Below, one piece after another: positions 17,003-23,992 of a stretch of DNA of 38,868 nucleotides. The notes beneath the pieces are model-generated. The model saw nothing but the letters and a program-made list of their open reading frames with translations. It was not told where the DNA came from and did no database searches. This DNA is from CAZCBN01 sp964496975 (GTDB taxonomy: Bacteria > Planctomycetota > Phycisphaerae > Phycisphaerales > UBA1924). Position 1 is the stretch's first letter. Every line of letters starts with the position of its first letter. The stretch is from positions 1 to 38,868 of the forward strand of contig CAZCBN010000017.1 in the NCBI GenBank assembly GCA_964496975.1, in the 5' to 3' direction. The translations under genes and the position numbers were made by a program.

Positions 17003-19486
17003 TTATGGGCAGCCCTGGTCGAGGACGGCGAGGAAGTCGAACAGGTCGAAGATGTCGGCGGGGCTCGCGTCGTTGTTGTAGTCGAGGCCCGTGTCGAGGG
17101 CGGACAGGAAGTCGAACAGGTCGAAGATGTCGCCCGGCGTGGTGTCAGCGTTGAAGTCGGCGGGGCAGGGCGCCACGCCGGCGGCGAAGGTGAAGGGGAG
17201 GACCGTGCTGCCGCCGGCGAGGCCGTCGCCGGTGGGGAAGGGTTGCGCGGGGTTGTCGGCGGCGAGTTCGCCGTCGAGCGCAAGCCCGCCCGCGGTGATG
17301 CCGGGGCCGAGGGTGAGGGCGTAGGCGCCGGGCGCCAGGGGCTCGTTCACCGCGACGGTGAGCGCGGTGCCGCTGAGCGAGGTGCCGATCTGCACCGGTC
17401 CGTTCGGGCCGCTGAGGGTGACGGCGCCGGGCGCGACGGCGACCGCGTCGCTGAAGACAACGCGGATGCTCGCGGGGCTCTCGGTCAGGACGGCGTCGGG
17501 CTGGATGCTGGCGGAGACGGCCTTCGGCGGGCCGGCGGTGTACGCCTCGCTGGCGGTGGAGGTGATGAGCACCCACGAGTTGGGGTCCACGGTGACGCCC
17601 GTGGCGTTGCCGTTGACGGGGATGAGGAAGTGCTCGGCGCGTTCGTTGAGCCGGAGGGTGGCGGTGGTGCTCGCGGCGCCGTTGAAGCGGAACTGCACGG
17701 GCTGGTCGTAGGTGGGGTAGGCGCCGCTCTGCGTCTGGCGGGTGCGGAGGCGGACGTAGGTCTGGCCGTCGATGGTGACGTTCTGGAAGCCGAAGGCGAC
17801 GTCGAGCCGCCCGGGGCTGTAGACCCACTGGTTGAAGAAGTTGGCGAGGTCGAGCCCGCTGATGTCCTCCATCGTGGCGCGGAACTCTTCGGTGTCGGCG
17901 ACGCCCCCGCCGTAGCGGGCGCGGTACCCGCGCAGCGCGGCGAAGAAGGTCTCGTCGCCCATCATGCCGCGGAGCATGTGGTAGACCCACCCGCCCTTCT
18001 CGTAGGTGGTGTTGCTGTCAAAGACGCGGCCCACGCTCGCGAACTCGTTGACGTACACCGACTGCCCGGCCGAGGCGGGGTCCGGCCGGCGCGCGTTGGC
18101 GGCGGCGGCGCGGGCCGTGGGGCTCGAGGCGCCGGACTGGAACTCTTCCCACAGGATCTCGCCGAAGGACGCGCCGCCCTCGTTGAGCCAGATGTCGGCC
18201 CACGTGCGGCAGGTGATGTGGTCGCCCAGCCACTGGTGCGCGAGCTCGTGCGCGGTGACGGCGATGTTGCTGGTGCCCTGGCCCGAGTTGGTCTGGTGCT
18301 CCATGCCGCCGCCGAAGGTGAAGGCATAGATCCCGTACTTCTCGTCGATGAACGGGTAGAGCCCCAGCAGGTCGCTGAAGACGCGGAGCATCGGCAGCGT
18401 CGTCTCCCACGCGGCGCGGAGCTGCGGCGTGTCGCTGCTGGGCCAGATGTTGAACTCGACCGGCATGGAGACGACGCCGTTCCCCGTGTCGTACGTGAAC
18501 GTGCGCGTCCACGTGTTGTACTGCGCGGCCGAGAACGAGACCAGGTAGCTCGGCACCTCGTACCGTGTGCTGTAGCTGTACCGCGTGCGGCTGTTCGGCA
18601 GCGGCGTCACGGACGTCAGCGTGCCGCTGGACGTCGCGCGGAGGGCGCTGGGCGTGGTGATCGCGATGTCGAACGTGAACTTGTCCGCGTTGTCGCCCGC
18701 CTCGAACGTGTCGCCGTCCTTGATGGGCCACCACGTGTACGCGTACCACGGCTGGCTCAGGCTCGAGATCGTCGTCTCGCCGGCCGAGGTGGTGTCGAAC
18801 TCGATGGACCCCAGCCCGCGGCTCAGGGCCTGGCCCGAGTAGGCGATGCGAAGCGTGAAGACCTCGCCCGCGTTGTATGCCTGGGGCAGCGTGATGGTGC
18901 GCGTCGTGGTGCTGGTGGTGGCGACGGGCGCGTTCACGCCGTCGGCCGTCGCCGACGCGGTGAACTGGTTCCGCAGGCGGAACGTGAAGGTCGTGAGGTT
19001 GTCCACCAGCGAGCGCACGCGCATCGTGTTGGAGCCCGCGATGTTCTGCGTCGACGGGAAGACCTCGATGTCCAGGCTCACGTGCTCGATGTCGGTGCTG
19101 TCGATCGCGTCCATGCGGGCCGAGCCGGTCGGGCCCGAGCCGTTGCCGGCGCCGTTCCCGTCGCGGCTTGAAAGGTCCACGACCAGCTCGGGCGTGTACA
19201 CGTCCGCGGCGAGCATCGCCATCACCGCGTGGTACTTCCCGCACCCCGGGCCGCACGGGTCGCTCGTGATCACGCCCGTGCGGCGAACCTCGGGCAGCGG
19301 CAGCGGCAGCCCCTGCGGCGCCAGCATCTCGGGCGTGACGGCGGGGTACCCCGCCCGCGCTGCGCCCACCCAGCCCGCCGAGGCCGCGAGCACCGCGGCC
19401 GCGGAGACAACGCCGGCGATGCGACGGTTTGCGAAGCGACCAAGGCCCGAGATGCGGGCGACGCGGCACGGCACGGTGTGAACCAT
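17003..19486 (-). CDS. exported M1-family aminopeptidase with Ig-like domain and dockerin-like tail
   Basis: This is a zinc aminopeptidase of family M1 (gluzincin), 827 residues. The ATG at 19486 is chosen because AGGGG precedes it and a signal peptide follows (AGVVSAAAVLAASAGWVGAARA). The zinc ligands are HELAH at 413-417 and Glu436, exactly 18 residues further on. The exopeptidase motif reads GGMEHQT, the variant of GAMEN common in secreted bacterial members. A YEKGGWVYHML helix, typical of M1 enzymes, carries the transition-state tyrosine region. After the peptidase part, a segment around SIRVVFSDAVAVAPGAVTLSGP looks like a Big_5/SbsA Ig-like domain. The last 55 residues are the dockerin-like tail ending DIFDLFDFLAVLDQGCP. 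It probably trims peptides outside the cytoplasm while held through its tail. The start codon is about 240 bases from the subtilase stop. Confidence 0.93.
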   Translation of the reverse strand: MVHTVPCRVARISGLGRFANRRIAGVVSAAAVLAASAGWVGAARAGYPAVTPEMLAPQGLPLPLPEVRRTGVITSDPCGPGCGKYHAVMAMLAADVYTPELVVDLSSRDGNGAGNGSGPTGSARMDAIDSTDIEHVSLDIEVFPSTQNIAGSNTMRVRSLVDNLTTFTFRLRNQFTASATADGVNAPVATTSTTTRTITLPQAYNAGEVFTLRIAYSGQALSRGLGSIEFDTTSAGETTISSLSQPWYAYTWWPIKDGDTFEAGDNADKFTFDIAITTPSALRATSSGTLTSVTPLPNSRTRYSYSTRYEVPSYLVSFSAAQYNTWTRTFTYDTGNGVVSMPVEFNIWPSSDTPQLRAAWETTLPMLRVFSDLLGLYPFIDEKYGIYAFTFGGGMEHQTNSGQGTSNIAVTAHELAHQWLGDHITCRTWADIWLNEGGASFGEILWEEFQSGASSPTARAAAANARRPDPASAGQSVYVNEFASVGRVFDSNTTYEKGGWVYHMLRGMMGDETFFAALRGYRARYGGGVADTEEFRATMEDISGLDLANFFNQWVYSPGRLDVAFGFQNVTIDGQTYVRLRTRQTQSGAYPTYDQPVQFRFNGAASTTATLRLNERAEHFLIPVNGNATGVTVDPNSWVLITSTASEAYTAGPPKAVSASIQPDAVLTESPASIRVVFSDAVAVAPGAVTLSGPNGPVQIGTSLSGTALTVAVNEPLAPGAYALTLGPGITAGGLALDGELAADNPAQPFPTGDGLAGGSTVLPFTFAAGVAPCPADFNADTTPGDIFDLFDFLSALDTGLDYNNDASPADIFDLFDFLAVLDQGCP
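17006..17170 (-). repeat. dockerin-like tail coding repeat, copy 3
   Basis: This is nearly identical in DNA to 14830-14995. It begins with the CPADFNAD calcium loop and ends GCP. The high DNA identity makes it a possible site of gene conversion or of assembly collapse. Confidence 0.85.
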
Positions 19487-19727
19487 CGGAACCCCTGGCC
19501 GCGCGGCGGCGGCGTGCGTTTGGGCAAGGAACACGCCGCACGCGGGGCCAACGCCCCGCCCGCCGTCCTCACCGGGGCCGGGCGCAGGCCCCGTGCGACA
19601 CGCCACGAGCGACCCGGCCGGCCAACATCCCCCCGAGCACCACGCCGACATCCTGACGAAACGCCCGGGCGTGGTCAAGCAGACGCAACGTTTTCTTCTC
19701 CCCCCGCCCATTCGTCATCCCGCGGGC

Positions 19728-21905
19728 TCACTCCGCCGAAGCCGCGGGGCACCCGGCGTCCAGGGCCGACAGGAACGCCAGGAGGTCGGCCAGGTCGATC
19801 GCGCCGACCGGCTCCGCAAGGTCGGCCCCCGCCTCGCCCCCGTCCAGCGCGGCGAGGAAGTCGAACAGGTCAAAGATGTCCCCCACGCTGCCGTCGTCGT
19901 TGAAGTCCGCGAGGCACGCCGGCTCATCCACCGCCGTGCCGTGGGCCCGCACCTGCAAGAAGTTCACCGTCGCGGTGTTGTTCTGCGCCACGTCGGCGAT
20001 GTTCACCCGCCAGCGGCCCCGCGCGTTCTCGCCCCACGTGCGCAGCGACGTGAAGCGATAGTCGCGGTACGCCCGCTGCCCGTCCCCGCGAAAGGCCGCG
20101 AGCGGCGCGGGCGTGCCCGCCGGGCTGAAGAGCGTGACGGCGATATCCCCGAGCCGCCCCGCGTCCATGTCCACAAACAACTCCACGGCCTCAACCGTCA
20201 GCGGGTCATCGATGTCGATGAAGAAATCCACGCCCGCCGCGTCGTTGTCCGGGATGGGCGTCGCGAAGGCGACGCGCTCGCTCTGCACGCTGGCCTCGGG
20301 CGCGACGAGGTCCCACGCTTGCGCCAGCGTCGCCGCCGCGCCGGCGTCCACCGCGCCGAAGCCAAAGGCCGTGCTGTGCGCCACGCCCGCGGCGTTGGTG
20401 ATCCACGACTCATCCCCCGGCACCACGCGCCGGGCCGAGCGCATCAGCACGTGCTGCACGTCGCGCCACGTCAGATCGGGCCTCGCCTCCAGCAGCAGCG
20501 CGGCGATGCCCGACACCACCGGCGCCGCCGCGCTGGTCTGGCCGAAGGAGTTCCAGTACCCGCTGCTCGACTGCGTCCGGTTGCGCGTCGTGTAGATGCT
20601 GCGGTTGTTGCCGCTGGAGGGCGCCACGCAGAACAGGCTCGACCCCGGCTCGGAATAGCTCGTCCCTAGGTCGCGGTCCCCCACCGCGCCCACCGCGATG
20701 GTGAGCCGGCTCGAGGCGTAGGGGTCGTAGTCCACGCGGTCGGCGCTCGCCGCCCCGTTGCCGCACGACCACACAAAGACCGTTCCCAGCCCGCCGCGCC
20801 CCGTCGTGACGGCCGTCTCCAGCGCGGCCCGCTCGATCGCCGTCATGGAGCGCGCCACGCCGTTGTCGGTCGGGCCCCACGAGTTGTTCTTCACCTGGAT
20901 GGCCTGGATCTGGTGCAGGAACGCGTTCGTGTTCTGCACGTCCGAGCCGATGACGAGCTCGCACAGCGTCGCGTTGTACGCCGCGCCCGCGATGCCCTGC
21001 CCGTTGTTCCCCACCGCGCCGGCGATGCCCGCCGTGCTGGTGCCGTGGTCCAGGTCAATGCCCCCCGTCATGCTGAGCGACTCGTTCACGTTCGCGACCA
21101 GGTCGGGGTGCGAGACCTGAAAGCCCAGCTCCGTCATGCCGATCGTGACGCCCTCGCCGCTCAGCCCCAGGTTCCACGCCGGGTCCAGGTTGGCGTCGGC
21201 CTGCTCAAAGCCCGAGAAAAAGTTCCGAAAGTGCCACTGCAGCGCCAGCCCGCTGTCGCTCGGCGGCATGCGCAGGCTCTGCGGCCGCTGCGTCGACACC
21301 TCGGCCGACGCCACGCCGGGCGACGCCGCCAAGTGGTCGGCCAGCAGCGCCGCGTCGGCGATGCTCGCCGCCTCCACGATGAACCCGCCCGCAAGCCCCG
21401 GCACCGCGCGCACGCCGACAGGCGCCCGCACCGCGCCCCCCGCGTGCCCCGCCAGCGCCGCCCGCAGCGTCGCCTCGTCCGCCGCCCGCACGAGCACCCG
21501 GGCCAGCACCTCGGTCCGGTCAAGCAGCGTCTCGGCCACGTCCCGCGCCGCCCGCCGCGCGGGCAGCGACGGGTCGTCCGCCTCGCTCCGCTGCGCCGCG
21601 GGGTCGAGCACCCACACCGTGCGCGGCCCCTCGGCAAGCCGCAGCCGCACCGGCACGCCCCGCGCGCCCGCCCCTTCGCGCTCCGCGGCGTCCGCCCGCA
21701 GACCCGCGTCCGCCCGAAGACCCGCGACCGGCTCGCCCGCGACCCCGTGCGCCGCCCCCATGGCCCCGCCCGTGAGCGCCCCCGCGGCGAGCGCCGCGAG
21801 CATCGCGGGCCGCACATCCGCCCGCGGCGCGCGCCGCCGGAACGCGGTCGGCGCGGTGACGGGCGCGGCGTCGGGCGCGGCGGGCAGGGTCTGTCGCGGG
21901 TTCAC
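19728..21905 (-). CDS. subtilisin-like (S8) protease with P domain and dockerin-like tail; catalytic Asp replaced by Glu
   Basis: The protein is 725 residues. A GTG start at 21905 is chosen because GGAGGAG lies six bases upstream; the open frame before it is shadow. The N-terminal part has an Ala-rich hydrophobic segment (AMLAALAAGALTGGAMGAAHG) as export signal and a propeptide-like region. In the S8 domain, His287 sits in LDHGTSTAGIAG, the oxyanion Asn383 in WSCGNGAAS and Ser458 in GQTSAAAPVVSG. At the first triad position the motif reads MTELG, so Glu259 stands where DxG is expected. After the catalytic domain, a region around AVELFVDMDAGRLGDIAVTL to GRWRVNIADVAQNNTATV matches the proprotein-convertase P domain, as in kexin-type members. 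The tail is dockerin-like (CLADFNDDGSVGDIFDLFDF to ALDAGCP plus AASAE). It may be an active variant or a non-catalytic binding protein. Confidence 0.88.
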   Translation of the reverse strand: MNPRQTLPAAPDAAPVTAPTAFRRRAPRADVRPAMLAALAAGALTGGAMGAAHGVAGEPVAGLRADAGLRADAAEREGAGARGVPVRLRLAEGPRTVWVLDPAAQRSEADDPSLPARRAARDVAETLLDRTEVLARVLVRAADEATLRAALAGHAGGAVRAPVGVRAVPGLAGGFIVEAASIADAALLADHLAASPGVASAEVSTQRPQSLRMPPSDSGLALQWHFRNFFSGFEQADANLDPAWNLGLSGEGVTIGMTELGFQVSHPDLVANVNESLSMTGGIDLDHGTSTAGIAGAVGNNGQGIAGAAYNATLCELVIGSDVQNTNAFLHQIQAIQVKNNSWGPTDNGVARSMTAIERAALETAVTTGRGGLGTVFVWSCGNGAASADRVDYDPYASSRLTIAVGAVGDRDLGTSYSEPGSSLFCVAPSSGNNRSIYTTRNRTQSSSGYWNSFGQTSAAAPVVSGIAALLLEARPDLTWRDVQHVLMRSARRVVPGDESWITNAAGVAHSTAFGFGAVDAGAAATLAQAWDLVAPEASVQSERVAFATPIPDNDAAGVDFFIDIDDPLTVEAVELFVDMDAGRLGDIAVTLFSPAGTPAPLAAFRGDGQRAYRDYRFTSLRTWGENARGRWRVNIADVAQNNTATVNFLQVRAHGTAVDEPACLADFNDDGSVGDIFDLFDFLAALDGGEAGADLAEPVGAIDLADLLAFLSALDAGCPAASAE

Positions 21906-22426
21906 CACACGCTCCTCCGTGATCGCCCGATTCGCCCGGCGCCCGGCCCGAGGCCGGACCCCGACGGGCCCAAGACCAACCGGTCCGGGGCACGCCCCGG
22001 GTCCGATCGCCGGGGTCCAGTACGCCGCGGCGTCGGCAGGGGATGCGGCACATCGTTCAGACCGGCGCCGCCCACCCTGCGTCTGTCTGGGCGATGATCG
22101 GAGGCCGATCGCACCACCCAGCCGGCGACGTTCACCGGCCCGGCCGTCGCCATCGGCCACCGCCCCCGGCCGCGTGCCGAGCGACGCCCCCGCGGGCACC
22201 GAAAGCCGGGGGGCGGCGCGGCCCGGGGGAGTGGCCCGGCCCGCGCCCCCTGCTTCTCGGTCGCGCCGCCGGTGGGGCCGCGGGCGGGGCATCGGCGGGT
22301 CCGCCCGCGGGGCGTCCGCTGTGGCAGAATGCCCCGCCCGGCGGGGCGCGCCGGCGGCGTGCCCGGCGAGTCGGGTTGGTGGGGGGGGGCGCGGATCGGC
22401 CGTGGGCGGGGCCGGGAGGGCGGGCG
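21906..22426. other. 521-base divergent intergenic region
   Basis: No gene is supported here; open frames are GC-driven shadows or extensions of the flanking genes. The region must contain promoters for the subtilase (minus) and the AAA+ gene (plus). I see no convincing -35/-10 pair. It contains a palindrome, CCGGGGC-AC-GCCCCGG, at 21985-22000 and long G runs near 22380. Confidence 0.5.
21912..21918 (-). promoter_or_regulatory. ribosome binding site fixing the GTG start of the subtilase
   Basis: GGAGGAG on the minus strand is six bases before the GTG at 21905. This spacing decides between two adjacent GTG codons (21908 and 21905) and rejects the long upstream extension. Confidence 0.7.
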
Positions 22427-23926
22427 ATGACAGACGCGGATCGGTTGCTGGGGCTGTTCCGGGCGGGTCACCCGGGGCTGCACATCGCGACGTTTGAGGA
22501 GGCCGAGGCCCGGGCGGTGGTGCTGTCGGCCGCGGCCTCGCTGGGCGCCCAGGCGTGGTCGTGGTCGCTGCCGGAGGGCGTGCACGACGTGACGCCCGCC
22601 CGCCCCGCCGGCGCCCCCGCGGGCGCGGAGGAGACGACCAACCCCGCCGCGGGGCTTTATTGGCTCGCCCGGCAGCCGCTGCCGGCGGTGCACCTGCTGC
22701 TGGACGTGGGCGCGCACGCCGAGGACCCGCACGCGATGCGCGCGCTCCGCGTGCTGCTGGAGCGTGCAGCCGAGGTGGGCTCGCACGTGGTGATGATCGA
22801 TTGCCGCGACCGCCTGCCCGGCCCCATCGAGGCGATGGCCACGCGGTTTGACCTGAGCCTGCCGAGCGACGACGCGCTCGACGAGATCGTGCGCACGACG
22901 CTGAAGAACCTGCACCGCGTGCGGCCCATCGAGATCGCGCTCAGCGGGCGCGACTACGCGCAGATGCTGAAGAACCTGCGGGGCCTGACGCGGCGGCAGG
23001 CGGCGCAGGTCGTGCGCGACGTGGTGGCCGACGACCGCCGGCTTGATAGCGCCGACCTGCCGGCGATGGTCGCGCGCAAGCGGCAGATCGTGAGCGTGGG
23101 CGGCGCGCTCGAGTTTGTCGAGAGCCCCGCGACCCTCGACGAGGTCGGGGGCCTGGCGCGGCTGAAGTCCTGGCTCGTCGCGCGGCAGCGGTCGTTTGAC
23201 GACAAGGCCGCCGCGTTCGGCCTGAGCCCGCCGCGGGGCGTGCTGATGCTGGGCGTGCAGGGGGCGGGCAAGAGCCTGTGCGCGAAGGCCATCGCCGCGG
23301 CGTGGCAGCGGCCCTTGCTGCGGCTTGACCCCGGCACGCTGTATGACCGCTACGTGGGCGAGAGCGAGCGGCGCCTGCGCGACGCGCTGCGCCAGGCCGA
23401 GGCGACCGCCCCCGTCGTGCTCTGGATCGACGAGATCGAGAAGGGCTTCGCCGGCGCGGCGAGCCAGAGCACCGACGGCGGGCTGAGCCAGCGCATGTTC
23501 GGCACGCTGCTGACGTGGATGCAGGACCACCGGGCCCCGGTCTTCACCGTCGCCACGGCGAACAACATCGAGGCGCTGCCCCCCGAGCTGCTCCGCAAGG
23601 GCCGCTTCGACGAGATCTTTTTCGTGGACCTGCCGGGCGAGGAGGCCCGCCGCGCGATCTTCGCCATTCACCTCCGCAAGCGAGGCCGCGACCCGGCGCG
23701 GTTTGACATTGCGCGGCTCGCCGAGGAGTCGGAGGGCTTCAGCGGGTCGGAGATCGAGCAGGCCGTGCTGGCGGCGATGCACGAGGCGTTTCACGCGAAC
23801 GGCGAGCCGACGACGGAGGCCGTTTCGCGGCACTTGCGCGAGAGCCCGCCGCTGAGCGTCACGATGGCCGAGCGGATCGAGCGGCTCCGCGCCTGGGCCG
23901 TGGGGCGGTGCGTGCCGGCGGATTGA
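22427..23926 (+). CDS. AAA+ ATPase, Ycf46/COG0464-like
   Basis: The protein is 499 residues from the ATG at 22427, preceded by GGGAGGG. The N-terminal half, about residues 1-240, is a helical region without a nucleotide site. The AAA+ module follows with Walker A GVQGAGKS (276-283), Walker B VVLWIDEIEKG (about 328-338), sensor 1 VATANN and the arginine-finger segment ELLRKGRFDEIFFVDLP; a C-terminal lid (EESEGFSGSEIEQAVLAAM) closes it. The order and the N-terminal half resemble the Ycf46-type ATPases of cyanobacteria and plastids, whose role is poorly known. No zinc-protease domain follows, so it is not FtsH. It is the only plus-strand gene in the exported-protein region and is transcribed away from the subtilase. 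The stop codon lies within a 15-base tandem repeat. Confidence 0.87.
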   Translation: MTDADRLLGLFRAGHPGLHIATFEEAEARAVVLSAAASLGAQAWSWSLPEGVHDVTPARPAGAPAGAEETTNPAAGLYWLARQPLPAVHLLLDVGAHAEDPHAMRALRVLLERAAEVGSHVVMIDCRDRLPGPIEAMATRFDLSLPSDDALDEIVRTTLKNLHRVRPIEIALSGRDYAQMLKNLRGLTRRQAAQVVRDVVADDRRLDSADLPAMVARKRQIVSVGGALEFVESPATLDEVGGLARLKSWLVARQRSFDDKAAAFGLSPPRGVLMLGVQGAGKSLCAKAIAAAWQRPLLRLDPGTLYDRYVGESERRLRDALRQAEATAPVVLWIDEIEKGFAGAASQSTDGGLSQRMFGTLLTWMQDHRAPVFTVATANNIEALPPELLRKGRFDEIFFVDLPGEEARRAIFAIHLRKRGRDPARFDIARLAEESEGFSGSEIEQAVLAAMHEAFHANGEPTTEAVSRHLRESPPLSVTMAERIERLRAWAVGRCVPAD

Positions 23927-23965
23927 CCGAACACCGATTGACGGAACACGGATTGACGGAACGCG
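23921..23965. repeat. three copies of a 15-base tandem repeat at the AAA+ gene end
   Basis: There are three consecutive 15-base units: GATTGACCGAACACC, GATTGACGGAACACG and GATTGACGGAACGCG. The first contains the stop codon of the ATPase. The array fills most of the 66-base gap to the convergent DUF1028 gene. Confidence 0.9.
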
Positions 23966-23992
23966 GCGCCGCCGTGCGCGCCGGCGCGGGGC

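Noticed and set aside
14476..18300. Long Gly/Ala/Glu-rich plus-strand frames opposite the propeller and aminopeptidase genes
   Set aside because: These are antisense shadows of Asp-rich calcium loops; the repeats they show mirror the FG-GAP units on the real strand.
22043..22426. N-terminal extension of the AAA+ ATPase by 128 codons
   Set aside because: The extension is Arg/Pro/Gly-rich shadow sequence, while the ATG at 22427 has GGGAGGG directly upstream and begins a normal protein.
23921..23965. Possible CRISPR array
   Set aside because: The units are directly adjacent 15-base repeats without spacers, and no cas gene is present in the window.
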